Part shown: positions 25,525 to 34,514 of the stretch, piece by piece
How positions within the stretch are numbered: the first letter of the stretch is position 1
How the letters are laid out: the number at the start of each line of letters is the position of its first letter
Assembly: GCA_031400505.1 (NCBI GenBank)
Contig: JANNPZ010000043.1
Location: forward strand, 1-64,000
Source of the DNA: JAIYDJ01 sp031400505
GTDB taxonomy: Bacteria > Pseudomonadota > Alphaproteobacteria > Rhodobacterales > Rhodobacteraceae
Direction of reading: 5' to 3'
DNA length: 64,000 bases
Made by a program: the position numbers and the translations under genes
Notes under the pieces: generated by a model
The model's database searches: none
Seen by the model: only the letters and a program-made list of their open reading frames with translations
Told to the model about the DNA's origin: nothing

Positions 25525-26648
25525 TTGAACAGTCCTTCAAGCGCGATCTGTGCCTCGGAAAGCCCGGTCGCCTCGGGCCTGTCTTGTGACGATCCGAGTC
25601 TGACGCGATCAAACCCCTGCGGGGTGGCAACCAGTGTGATATCCGCCCTGCCCGGATGGGCGCAACCCTTGGCGCAACCCGAAACATGCAGGATCTTGCC
25701 CTCCGGGACCTGATCTGCCAGCCGCCGCGCCAGCGGTCGCACCGGTGCATGGCCTTGCAGACATCCTGGCGCACCGGTGCAGGCGATGACGCGTCGCCGC
25801 GGATCGTTTGCAACCACGATCAATCCCGACAGATCGGGCAACTGGTGCAACCCCTCGATCAGCAGCATCCGCCATGGTGTGACCCGCATGTCGCCCAAAG
25901 CCGCAAGTGCCGTTAGCGTGTGGGCCTGAATCTGGCCAAACTCGAACCCGATCAGTGCGCCTTCGGGGTGCAGACCGGGCGCGCGCGGCGCGGCGGGTGG
26001 GGATGGTGCAACACGCGCGGCCAGCGCGCCGTCTGGCCGCGCCCCGCGTGCGATGAGGCTCGCCATCCGGCCCCTTTGCGCAAGTGCGCCGCCCGCCGCG
26101 ACAAACCAGACCGCCAGATCGACCGCCCGCCCCGCCACGTCGGCAAGTGCCACAGGCGCGCCCAGAGGCAGACCGTCGCAGCGCAGGATCAGGCCGCCCG
26201 ACGCATCGCGTTCCACCCGGATATCGGCAGACACCCCTTGCAAGACCGGCGCGGGTCCGGTGTCCAGTGCAAAGCCAAATTTTCCCGGCAAAGCAGGTGC
26301 TTGCGCCAGTTGCGCCATCAGAAGACGCGCGAGTTCCAGGGTTTCCGCATCGGCGAACGGTGTTGCCAGCACGTGGCTGCGGCTTTCTTGATCCGGATCG
26401 GCGTCGATCAATCCCAGGACGCGCAGATCGGCAATCAAGGCGGTGTGGCTGGCCTCGGTCACTCCGCGCAGCTGCACATTGCCGCGCGCCGACAGATCGA
26501 TCAGCCCGTTGCCATGCGCAAGTGCCGCTGCGGCAATCCCCGCCGACTGCGCTTTGCCAAGCCGCCCCGTAGCCGGGCGCACCCGGACCACCAGCCCATC
26601 GCCCGATTGCATCGGGCGGTGCGCCCCCGGGCACCAACCCTGCACCAC
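25521..26648 (-). CDS. cobG: Precorrin-3B synthase
   Basis: A ~375-residue nitrite/sulfite-reductase-like monooxygenase that hydroxylates C20 of precorrin-3A; its presence marks the oxygen-dependent pathway. It begins VVQGWCPGAHRPMQSGDGLVVRVRP. The C-terminal half holds the [4Fe-4S] cysteines, CTGAPGC and SGCAKGC, with HPGRADI following. The start is uncertain. GTG 26648 has a perfect AGGAGG 10 bases upstream; TTG 26681 would overlap the cobN stop (TTGA) and add 11 residues. cobN lies directly upstream. Confidence 0.9.
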   Translation of the reverse strand: MVQGWCPGAHRPMQSGDGLVVRVRPATGRLGKAQSAGIAAAALAHGNGLIDLSARGNVQLRGVTEASHTALIADLRVLGLIDADPDQESRSHVLATPFADAETLELARLLMAQLAQAPALPGKFGFALDTGPAPVLQGVSADIRVERDASGGLILRCDGLPLGAPVALADVAGRAVDLAVWFVAAGGALAQRGRMASLIARGARPDGALAARVAPSPPAAPRAPGLHPEGALIGFEFGQIQAHTLTALAALGDMRVTPWRMLLIEGLHQLPDLSGLIVVANDPRRRVIACTGAPGCLQGHAPVRPLARRLADQVPEGKILHVSGCAKGCAHPGRADITLVATPQGFDRVRLGSSQDRPEATGLSEAQIALEGLFK

Positions 26649-26677
26649 GAACCGCCCGCCTCCTGTCGCAGCGCCGG

Positions 26678-29600
26678 TCAATGCGCCACCAGCGTGACGG
26701 CAATCGAATTGCGCCGGGTCACCCACAATCCCGCTTCGGTCAGACGCCGGAACAAGTCCTGCAACGCCGCGAGCGCACCCGGGTTTGCCTGCGCCATGAA
26801 CCGCACCACATCGTCGCGGCCCAGTGTTGCATCGTGATAAAGATCAAAGAGATGCGCCGGCACCACGCCCGCCAGATGCGCAAAAGCTGCCATATGGTCC
26901 AGCGTCGCGGCAATCTCGGCGGCACCGCGATATCCATGCGCTAACATGCCATCTGCCCAGGCCGGATTGGCAGCGCGGGCGCGGACCACGCGGGCGATTT
27001 CCTCGGTCAAGGTGCGCGCGCGCGGCCGGTCGGATTGGGTCGCGTCCAGATGATAAAGCGCGGGCTGCGCCGCCCCCAGCCGGGTCAGGGCCGCGGCAAA
27101 GCCAGCCTCGTGAGCGGCATAATCGGCCGCCATCAAGACGTCGCTTTCCGGCAGATCCTGAACATGGACAAAGGCATCGGCCCCGCGCAGCCGCGCCTCC
27201 AGCCCTGCACGGTCGTCGCGGCTGACCCCGTCTGTGCCGATGGCCCAGGATGATGCGGCAAGCCACGCCTCGCCGACGGCCGCGCGGGCTTGCGGGCTGA
27301 AATCATCAATCGCATTGCCCATCCCCAGGCCATACTGCCCTGGTCGCGGGCCGAACACCCGCGCGGCGTGATCGGCATAGGGGTTGTCGGACGCGTGCTC
27401 GTCGCGCCGGACGAGCGCCGCCGCTCCGGTTTCAAAGAGCGTCGCAAGCCCTGGAAAAACATCACGAAACAGCCCTGACACCCGCAAGGTCACGTCGATG
27501 CGCGGCCGACCCAGCACAGCCAGCGGCACCACCTCGACCCCCGAAACACGGCCAGACCCCGCGTCCCAGACCGGGGCCAGACCCGCCAGATGCAGCGCCA
27601 TCGCAAATTCTTCCCCCGCCGTTCGCATCGTGGCGCTGCCCCACAGATCGACCAGCAGTCCGCGTGGCCAGTCACCGTGATCCTGCAGATGTTTGCGCAG
27701 CAATTCCTCGGCCAGCTTGACACCCATGGCATGGGCCGATTGCGACGGCACCGCGCGCGGATCTACCGAGAACATGTTGCGCCCGGTCGGTAGCACGTCG
27801 CGCCGACCGCGCGCAGGTGATCCGGACGGGCCGGGGGCCACGCGGCGGCCCGCAAGCGCCGTCAAGATGCCGTCGCGTTCGGCGGCGCCGCAGTCTCCGC
27901 GCCCCAGCACATGCAACCCTTCGCCGAACTGGCTTTCCTTGATGTCGCACACAAATCGGTCAATGCGGATGATCGCTTCGGCCAGACTGGCGGTCGCGGG
28001 CAGGCCAAGGTCTGCCTCGACCCCGCTGCCCTGTGCCTCGGCCCGGATATTGGCGATCAGGCGATCGCGCCGCGCAGGATCCAGACCGTCAGCGGTGGAA
28101 TACTCGTCCAGCAGCCGTTCCAGACGCTGCAGGGCGGGCGGCACAACCGCGTGGATCAGCGGCGGCGGCAGATGGCCCAATGTCACGGCGCCGATCCGGC
28201 GCTTGGCCTGCGCTGCCTCGCCGGGGTCATTGACGATGAACGGATAGATCACCGGCAGCGCGCCGGTCAGCGCAGCCGGCCAGCACGCAGCCGACAGCGC
28301 CACCGATTTGCCCGGCATCCATTCCAACGTGCCATGCGCGCCCATGTGGATCAGCGCGTCAATCCCTTGCGATTGCAGCCAGAGATAGAACGCCACATAG
28401 GAATGGCGCGGGGTGCGCGCGAGGTCGTGATACTGCGCCTCGCGCAGCGGCACATCCGCGCGTTCGGGTTGCAAGGCGATCAGGGCATTGCCCCGACGCA
28501 GCGCGGCAAAGCGGAACGTGCCGTCGGTGCAGGCCGGATCATCCTCGGGGGGGCCCCATGCGGTGTGCAGCGCCGCGACCAGCGGGGCGGGCAGGGCAGT
28601 CAGCGCCGCGCGGTACTGCGCCAGCGGCCAGTGCAGCGACGCCGTCCCCAACGCCGCCAGATCGCCGCCCGTTTCCACGCTGTAACCCGCCTGTGCCAGA
28701 TCGTCCAGCAGGTGGGTCGTCGAGGCCAGCGCGTCCAGCCCAACCGCATGGGCCATCTGATGCGCCCGCCCCGGATAGGTTGACAGGATCACGGCAAGCC
28801 GGCGGTCGGTGGCCTTGGTGACCGCCAGCCGGTGCCAGGCCTGCACACGGTCGGCAACGGCCGTCACAAGGCCCGTGTCCGGGCGATGCGCGAAACGTGA
28901 AAACTGCAGGTCGGGGTCCCGTGGGGCCACCGACTTGAACGACGCAAGGCCCGCAAAAACCCGACCGTCCACTTCGGGCAGAACCACATGCATCGCAAGG
29001 TCGGCAGGCGAAAGGCCCCGGTCCGACGCCGTCCAGTCCCGTTTGCGCGCCGTGGACAGCGCCACCTGAAACACCGGGCAGTCCACGGCGTCAAACGGCA
29101 TGCTGCCATCTTCACCGCGCGCGGAAAACGCTGTGGCGTTGACGATGGCCACGGGCGGGGACGCCAACAGATGCGGGCGCAGCCAATCGGCAAATCCTGG
29201 GGCCTTCAGCGACGGCGCAAACACCCCGCACGCAAAGAACCCGCGCGCCCGAAACGCGGCAATCAGCGCATCGATCGGGGCGGTGTCGGCGGCCGTCAGG
29301 TAACTGCGGTAAAAGCTGATCAGGATCAGCGGGCCGGTGGGCATCTGGGCGGTTACGCCGCGTTCGGGGTCGTAAAATCCGAAATCCGCCACCCGCTTGT
29401 CGCCGGCCACCGGTCCTGCGTACAGCCCTGCCGCAAGGCTCAACTGCGCCAGCGCCGCCTGTGCCGCGACAGCACCCCCGGCATCGCACAGCTCTTGCAG
29501 CCGCCGCAGGGTCGAAACCGGCAGGGTGGATGCCGCATCCAGCGCTGGATCTGCCCGCCCGTCGCCGGGCAGAATAGCCAACGCAATCCCGCGCCGCCGG

Positions 29601-29911
29601 GCCAGATCCTGCACTGACGCGATCCCATAGGGCCAATAAGCAACCCCCCCGATAAGACGGATCAGGATCGCTTTGGCCCCCGACAGCGTGCGTTCGATAT
29701 AGGTATCCACCGAAACGGGGTGCTTCAGCGCCACGATGTTTTGCAACCGGGTGCTGGGCAGTTTGCCCGCAGCCCGCTGCCACCCTGCCGCAAAAGCCCC
29801 AAGGTCACTGTCAGAGTACGACAACACGACAAGATCCGCCGGATCCTGTGCCGGATCGTAGGGTGCTTCGGTCTGCTCTAACCCGTGTGTTTCGCGAAAG
29901 ACGACGTGCAT
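26678..29911 (-). CDS. cobN: Aerobic cobaltochelatase subunit CobN
   Basis: A 1,077-residue large subunit of the ATP-dependent cobaltochelatase, which inserts Co(II) into hydrogenobyrinic acid a,c-diamide with CobS and CobT. The BchH/CobN signature HMGAHGTLEWMPGKSVAL lies in the middle, with GPLILISFYRSYL upstream and GMGNAIDDFSPQARAAVGEAW and AYGYRGAAEIA-type segments (HGYRGAAEIAATLDHM) near the C-terminus. It is shorter than the ~1,275 residues of Pseudomonas denitrificans CobN, but no internal frameshift is seen. It starts 9 bp after cobW. cobS and cobT are not in this window. Confidence 0.93.
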   Translation of the reverse strand: MHVVFRETHGLEQTEAPYDPAQDPADLVVLSYSDSDLGAFAAGWQRAAGKLPSTRLQNIVALKHPVSVDTYIERTLSGAKAILIRLIGGVAYWPYGIASVQDLARRRGIALAILPGDGRADPALDAASTLPVSTLRRLQELCDAGGAVAAQAALAQLSLAAGLYAGPVAGDKRVADFGFYDPERGVTAQMPTGPLILISFYRSYLTAADTAPIDALIAAFRARGFFACGVFAPSLKAPGFADWLRPHLLASPPVAIVNATAFSARGEDGSMPFDAVDCPVFQVALSTARKRDWTASDRGLSPADLAMHVVLPEVDGRVFAGLASFKSVAPRDPDLQFSRFAHRPDTGLVTAVADRVQAWHRLAVTKATDRRLAVILSTYPGRAHQMAHAVGLDALASTTHLLDDLAQAGYSVETGGDLAALGTASLHWPLAQYRAALTALPAPLVAALHTAWGPPEDDPACTDGTFRFAALRRGNALIALQPERADVPLREAQYHDLARTPRHSYVAFYLWLQSQGIDALIHMGAHGTLEWMPGKSVALSAACWPAALTGALPVIYPFIVNDPGEAAQAKRRIGAVTLGHLPPPLIHAVVPPALQRLERLLDEYSTADGLDPARRDRLIANIRAEAQGSGVEADLGLPATASLAEAIIRIDRFVCDIKESQFGEGLHVLGRGDCGAAERDGILTALAGRRVAPGPSGSPARGRRDVLPTGRNMFSVDPRAVPSQSAHAMGVKLAEELLRKHLQDHGDWPRGLLVDLWGSATMRTAGEEFAMALHLAGLAPVWDAGSGRVSGVEVVPLAVLGRPRIDVTLRVSGLFRDVFPGLATLFETGAAALVRRDEHASDNPYADHAARVFGPRPGQYGLGMGNAIDDFSPQARAAVGEAWLAASSWAIGTDGVSRDDRAGLEARLRGADAFVHVQDLPESDVLMAADYAAHEAGFAAALTRLGAAQPALYHLDATQSDRPRARTLTEEIARVVRARAANPAWADGMLAHGYRGAAEIAATLDHMAAFAHLAGVVPAHLFDLYHDATLGRDDVVRFMAQANPGALAALQDLFRRLTEAGLWVTRRNSIAVTLVAH

Positions 29912-29920
29912 GATGCGCGG

Positions 29921-30967
29921 TCAGGCCCCCAGAACGCGGCGGATGGCGGTTTCGTCAATCGCGTGCTGTTCGCCGATCACCACAAGCCGCGACTGGCGCG
30001 CCGTGTCGCCCCAGGGCCGGTCAAACTGATGGCGAACCCGCGTCCCCACCGCCTGCACCAGGAGGCGCATCGGCTTGCCCGCCACCGCGACATAGCCCTT
30101 GACCCGCAAGACGTGCTGTTCGCGGGCAAGCGTCTGGATGCGGGCCACCAGTGCATCGATGTCAACAACTTCGGGCAACTCTATGACAACACTTGCGAAA
30201 TCGTCATGCTCATGATCCTCGCCGTCATGGTGGCTGGGGCGCGCGGTCAGGTCATTTTCCGCAGCCGCCTGCAGGCCAAGGATCACGCGGGGGTCGATGA
30301 TGCCGTCTGTCATCGGCAAGATCGGCACGCGGCGCGGGCTTTCCGCCTCGATCACTGCGCGGGCGCTGGCAAGCCCTGCTTCGCCTGCAAGATCGGCCTT
30401 GGACAAAAGCACGATGTCAGCGCAAGCGATCTGATCCTCGAACACCTCCGACAGCGGGGTTTCGTGGTCAATCGCATCGTCGGCCAGACGCTGGGCGTCC
30501 ACCGCCGCTACATCGGGGGCAAAGCGTCCCGCCGCCACCGCTTCGGCATCGGCAAGTGCGATCACCCCGTCCACCGTGATGCGCGACCGGATCGCCGGCC
30601 AGTCGAACGCCTTGAGCAGCGGTTTGGGCAGCGCCAGGCCAGAGGTTTCGATCAGGATGTGGTCGGGGCGCTGCGGCAGCGCCATCAGCGCCTCGATCGT
30701 GGGGATGAAGTCATCGGCCACGGTGCAGCAGATGCAGCCGTTGGCCAATTCCACGATGTTTTCGACCGGACAGTTTTCGTCAGCGCAGGATTTCAGGATA
30801 TCGCCATCAACCCCCAACACCCCGAATTCATTGACCAGAATGGCCAGACGCTTGCCCTGCGGGTTCTGCATCAAATGCCGGATCAGGGTGGTTTTTCCCG
30901 CACCCAGAAACCCGGTGATGATGGTGACGGGGATTTTGGTCAGATCAGGCAGCGTCAGTTCGGTCAT
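29921..30967 (-). CDS. cobW: CobW-type GTP-binding metallochaperone
   Basis: A 348-residue G3E-family GTPase. The P-loop GFLGAGKTTL (residues 19-28), the metal-binding GCICC (Cys78, Cys80, Cys81), a Walker B-like ILIETSGLA and LLSKADL are visible. A His/Asp-rich patch (HHDGEDHEHDD) separates the GTPase domain from the C-terminal CobW_C domain. It likely delivers Co(II) to CobN, supported by the adjacent cobN. Start 30967 is chosen for GGAG 7 bases upstream. It lies 1 bp after the DUF1636 stop. Confidence 0.92.
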   Translation of the reverse strand: MTELTLPDLTKIPVTIITGFLGAGKTTLIRHLMQNPQGKRLAILVNEFGVLGVDGDILKSCADENCPVENIVELANGCICCTVADDFIPTIEALMALPQRPDHILIETSGLALPKPLLKAFDWPAIRSRITVDGVIALADAEAVAAGRFAPDVAAVDAQRLADDAIDHETPLSEVFEDQIACADIVLLSKADLAGEAGLASARAVIEAESPRRVPILPMTDGIIDPRVILGLQAAAENDLTARPSHHDGEDHEHDDFASVVIELPEVVDIDALVARIQTLAREQHVLRVKGYVAVAGKPMRLLVQAVGTRVRHQFDRPWGDTARQSRLVVIGEQHAIDETAIRRVLGA

Positions 30968-30968
30968 G

Positions 30969-31325
30969 TCAGGACTCCATCGGGGGCAGACGCGCAATGC
31001 TCTGCTTGCGGAAAATCACCGGGCGGTCGCGCCATGGCACCAGCCCGTCGGTTGTGGCGGCATAAAGCCTGGCCCCGCGCAAGATCTCGGGGGCGTCGGC
31101 GGGCGTCATGCGGCCATAGACATAGGACCAGCCGGCGGGTTTGGTCACAGCCACAGTGCAGCCGTGATCGCAGGCCGAAAGGCATTCGACCCCTCGTAAG
31201 GTGACGCCATCCGGCAGCGACTGCGCTGTCAGGGCAGCCATCAAATGCGCACCCGGCGGCACCTCGCCCTCGGGCAGCGGTTGACCGGCGCGGCAGGTCA
31301 TGCAGACGTAAAGTGTTGCAGTCAA
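30969..31325 (-). CDS. DUF1636 metal/Fe-S-binding protein
   Basis: A ~118-residue cysteine-rich protein of DUF1636, a family regularly found at the head of cobalamin operons beside cobW. Visible are CMTC (Cys8, Cys11) and a Cys48-x3-Cys52-x3-Cys56 cluster, CLSACDHGC, which fit a thioredoxin-like ferredoxin fold or metal chaperone. The start is probably TTG at 31325 with GAGGG upstream. An in-frame ATG at 31385 would add 20 residues unlike the family. It is the first gene after the riboswitch at 31434-31611, so it is under cobalamin control. Function not established. Confidence 0.8.
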   Translation of the reverse strand: MTATLYVCMTCRAGQPLPEGEVPPGAHLMAALTAQSLPDGVTLRGVECLSACDHGCTVAVTKPAGWSYVYGRMTPADAPEILRGARLYAATTDGLVPWRDRPVIFRKQSIARLPPMES

Positions 31326-31433
31326 GAAGGCCAACCCTCGGTTCAGAACGGGGCATAGCCTGCGGGGCGGGCGGTGTGCGCCCACATCCGAAGGTCACGG
31401 AACACCCCGTCCGTGCGTTTCAGTTCCAGCGCT

Positions 31434-31611
31434 GGCAGGTCTCCCGGCTTGCGGATATCGGAACCTTGGCGGTTCCGGCGCTCTGTCCGCCTTCCCAGCC
31501 TTGCGGCCAGTGGCATGGACAGACCTTTCCGGTCACGGTCGCGGGGGCGGCTGCGCTTGGTGTTCCGACAATTCGCGTCGCAGAACCTGTCGCATTCCCT
31601 TTTAGCCTGCC
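31434..31611 (-). promoter_or_regulatory. Cobalamin (AdoCbl) riboswitch
   Basis: On the minus strand the element opens with GGCAGG (31611-31606) and closes with CCTGCC (31439-31434), which pair as P1. Between them are the conserved blocks AAAAGGGAA, the B12-box region ATGCCACTGG, CTGGGAAGGCGG, and GCCGGGAGACCTGCC. It lies ~110 bases upstream of DUF1636-cobW-cobN, so B12 should repress the downstream operon. Confidence 0.93.
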
Positions 31612-31685
31612 ATACGACAAGCACCAGCAATAATCGCCCACCAGTGACACAGGATTGGGCAGAGTCAAGGAAAAGGACCGGCAGT

Positions 31686-32327
31686 ATGACAGACGACAGC
31701 GACACCCCTTTGGCAACCTCCGATGCCGCTCTGGTCCGTCACGCCGCCAAGATGGCCAAGATCAAGGCCGCCCGCGACAAGATGATGGCGGGCAAGGCGG
31801 GGGAAAAGGGGCTGGTCATCGTGCATACCGGGACGGGCAAGGGCAAATCCTCGTCCGGGTTCGGGATGATCCTGCGCTGCATCGCGCATGGCATGCCCTG
31901 CGCCGTGGTGCAGTTCATCAAGGGCGCCTGGGACACCGGCGAGCGGCGGCTGATCGAGGCGAACTTTGCTGACATCTGCCAGTTTCATGCGATGGGCGAA
32001 GGGTTTACCTGGGAAACGAAAGACAAGGCGCGCGACATCGCGGCGGCTCGGCGCGGCTGGGAAAAGGCCAGGGAGCTGATCCGCGATCCCGACATCCGGT
32101 TCGTCCTGCTAGACGAGATCAACATCGCGCTGCGCTATGACTATCTTGACCTTGACGAGGTTCTGACGTTTCTGGCCACCGAAAAACCGCCTCTGACGCA
32201 TGTCTGCCTGACCGGGCGCAACGCCAAGGACGCGCTGATCGAGGCGGCGGATCTGGTCACCGAGATGACGCTGATCAAGCATCCCTTCCGGTCGGGCATC
32301 AAGGGCCAGCCGGGCGTGGAGTTCTGA
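31686..32327 (+). CDS. cobO: Cob(I)yrinic acid a,c-diamide adenosyltransferase
   Basis: A 213-residue CobA/CobO/BtuR-type ATP:corrinoid adenosyltransferase. The P-loop VHTGTGKGKSSSGFGM (about residues 47-61), AVVQFIKGAWDTGER, FVLLDEINIALRYDYL, and VCLTGRNAKDALIEAADLVTEM are all characteristic. Start 31686 follows AAGGACC. It is divergent from the riboswitch-led operon and lies 4 bp before cobQ. No riboswitch was seen on the plus strand, so its regulation may differ from that of the minus-strand genes. Confidence 0.94.
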   Translation: MTDDSDTPLATSDAALVRHAAKMAKIKAARDKMMAGKAGEKGLVIVHTGTGKGKSSSGFGMILRCIAHGMPCAVVQFIKGAWDTGERRLIEANFADICQFHAMGEGFTWETKDKARDIAAARRGWEKARELIRDPDIRFVLLDEINIALRYDYLDLDEVLTFLATEKPPLTHVCLTGRNAKDALIEAADLVTEMTLIKHPFRSGIKGQPGVEF

Positions 32328-32331
32328 GGCT

Positions 32332-33777
32332 GTGACCGCATTGATGATCCAGGGCTGCGGGTCCAACGTCGGCAAGTCGATGCTGGTGGCGGGGTTGTGC
32401 CGTGCGGCGCTGCGGCGCGGACTGACGGTCGCCCCTTTCAAGCCGCAGAACATGTCCAACAACGCCGCCGTGACGGTGGACGGCGGCGAGATCGGCCGCG
32501 CGCAGGCGTTGCAGGCGCTGGCCTGCGGGTTGGAGTCGCTGACCGACATGAACCCGGTGCTCTTGAAGCCTGAAACCGATGTCGGATCGCAGGTCATCGT
32601 GCAGGGCCGCCGGGTGGCGACAGTGCGCGCGCGCGACTATGCCGCGATGAAGCCCGCGTTGATGGCGGCAGTGCTGCAGAGTTTCGCGCGGTTGCGCAGC
32701 GCCTTCGATCTGGTGATCGTCGAAGGCGCGGGCAGCCCTGCCGAAGTGAACCTGCGCTCCGGTGACATTGCCAACATGGGCTTTGCCCGCGCGGCGGATG
32801 TGCCGGTGGTGCTGGTCGGCGATATAGACAGGGGCGGGGTGATCGCGCAGATCGTGGGCACGCAGGCGGTCATCGACCCCCTGGATGCGGCGATGGTCGC
32901 GGGGTTCGTGATCAATAAGTTTCGCGGCGATCCGCGCCTGTTCGACGATGGATATGCGATGATCGAGGCCCGCACCGGTTGGCGCGGGTTTGGCGTGGTG
33001 CCGTGGTTCGGTCAGGCCCATCTGCTGCCGGCCGAGGATGCGCTAGACATCACCGATGGCCCGGCGGGGGAAGGGGTGGTGATCGCCTGTCTGACCCTGT
33101 CGCGCATCGCCAATTTCGACGATCTGGACCCGTTGAAATCCGAACCCGGTGTGCGGCTTGTGATGGTTGGCCCCGGACAGCCAATCCCGGCGGTGGCACG
33201 GCTGGTGATCATTCCGGGGTCGAAATCGACGCGCGGGGATCTTGCGTTCTTGCGTGCCCAAGGCTGGGACATTGACCTTGCGGCGCATGTGCGGCGCGGT
33301 GGGCATGTACTGGGAATTTGCGGCGGGTATCAGATGCTGGGTCGGTTCATCGACGATCCCGAAGGCATCGAAGGGACGGCGGGTATGTCGCCGGGGTTGG
33401 GCCTGCTGGACGTGGCCACGGTGATGACGCCGGACAAACGCCTTGCGCGGGTGCAGGCGGTGCATGAACGCAGCGGGCTTTCGGTCGCGGGATACGAGAT
33501 CCACATCGGGCGCACCGACGGCCCCGATTGCGCGCGCCCCTTTGCCCATGTGCTGGGGCGGGCCGAAGGCGCGATCAGCCCGGATGGCCGCGTGACGGGA
33601 AGCTATTTGCACGGGCTGTTTGCGTCGGATGCGTTCCGCGCGGCCTTTCTGCACCAACTGGGGATTGCAGCCCCGCCGCGGTCACACGGGGCTGCGGTCG
33701 AGGCGGCGCTTGACGCGCTGGCCGATCACGTCGAGGCGCATCTGGATGTGCCGGGGCTGCTCGCGCTGGCGCGGTAG
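32332..33777 (+). CDS. cobQ: Cobyric acid synthase
   Basis: A 481-residue glutamine-dependent amidase adding amides at positions b, d, e and g. The N-terminal domain has the P-loop QGCGSNVGKS (residues 7-16), APFKPQNMSNNA and VEGAGSPAEVNLR; the C-terminal glutamine amidotransferase domain has IPGSKSTRGDL, GICGGYQMLG with the nucleophilic Cys, and GSYLHGLF with the His. It starts with GTG 4 bp after cobO, so the two form an operon. Confidence 0.95.
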   Translation: MTALMIQGCGSNVGKSMLVAGLCRAALRRGLTVAPFKPQNMSNNAAVTVDGGEIGRAQALQALACGLESLTDMNPVLLKPETDVGSQVIVQGRRVATVRARDYAAMKPALMAAVLQSFARLRSAFDLVIVEGAGSPAEVNLRSGDIANMGFARAADVPVVLVGDIDRGGVIAQIVGTQAVIDPLDAAMVAGFVINKFRGDPRLFDDGYAMIEARTGWRGFGVVPWFGQAHLLPAEDALDITDGPAGEGVVIACLTLSRIANFDDLDPLKSEPGVRLVMVGPGQPIPAVARLVIIPGSKSTRGDLAFLRAQGWDIDLAAHVRRGGHVLGICGGYQMLGRFIDDPEGIEGTAGMSPGLGLLDVATVMTPDKRLARVQAVHERSGLSVAGYEIHIGRTDGPDCARPFAHVLGRAEGAISPDGRVTGSYLHGLFASDAFRAAFLHQLGIAAPPRSHGAAVEAALDALADHVEAHLDVPGLLALAR

Positions 33778-33969
33778 TGTTGCCCATCTGATACAGGGTT
33801 TCCGGCCTGCCTGTTGTGGGCATTCGGGTGCCGGGATGCAGCTGGGGGGGCAGCGATGCGGGCAAAGCCGACGGTTGACATCGTAGGTGCAATCGAACAA
33901 ACAGGGAACGAATAGTGGATGCCATGACGATTCCGTTGCGCGACTAAAACCAAGAAAGGTGTGTATTCG

Positions 33970-34392
33970 ATGACCTCACCCAAACCGCTCCAAGATTTGT
34001 TCAGCCTTTGGGAAAGGGTCTGGCACGAAAAACTATATGAGCTGGCGTTGGACTGCGTTGCCGAAAGCTACACCCGACATGATGAAAGCGGCACTCGGAC
34101 GGTGACCCGCGAAGAGTATCTGGCCGAAATGAAAGGCATCCACACCCAACGACCGGATATTCGTGTCGTCGTCTTCGATCATGATTTCGGCACTGATCGG
34201 GCGTGGTTTCGCTTTATGTTCCGTTGGACTGACATCAATGGTGAAATCGTTACACGCGCCGGCATGCAGGTATATCAGACCGAAAATGGTCGTATCAAGG
34301 AAACATGGATTGCCATGCAACCCATCGGCTCGACCTGGCCTGATGAACCCCAAACCTCTTGGACAACCCGCCAAGATAGACCACACCTGTAA
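33970..34392 (+). CDS. SnoaL/NTF2-like protein
   Basis: A 140-residue protein with the pattern of SnoaL-like polyketide-cyclase/NTF2 folds: a starting helix (FSLWERVWHEKLYELALDCVAESYTRHD), TREEYLAEMKGI, and strand segments VVVFDHDFGTDRAWFRFMFRW and IKETWIAMQPIG. Such small cone-shaped proteins have varied functions, so none is assigned. ATG 33970 is preferred over GTG 33961. It lies 190 bp after cobQ on the same strand; a link with cobalamin synthesis is not evident. The adenine-rich leader suggests its own promoter. Confidence 0.75.
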   Translation: MTSPKPLQDLFSLWERVWHEKLYELALDCVAESYTRHDESGTRTVTREEYLAEMKGIHTQRPDIRVVVFDHDFGTDRAWFRFMFRWTDINGEIVTRAGMQVYQTENGRIKETWIAMQPIGSTWPDEPQTSWTTRQDRPHL

Positions 34393-34514
34393 AGCTGCGC
34401 AACTGTCAGCAATCGGCTCGAAGCCGTCATCTGATGGTGTTTCTCAGGAATGCCGGGCCTTTGTCCGATACCCTGCTTGCATTGGAAAACCCGTGTCAGG
34501 TGGCGAACACCCGC

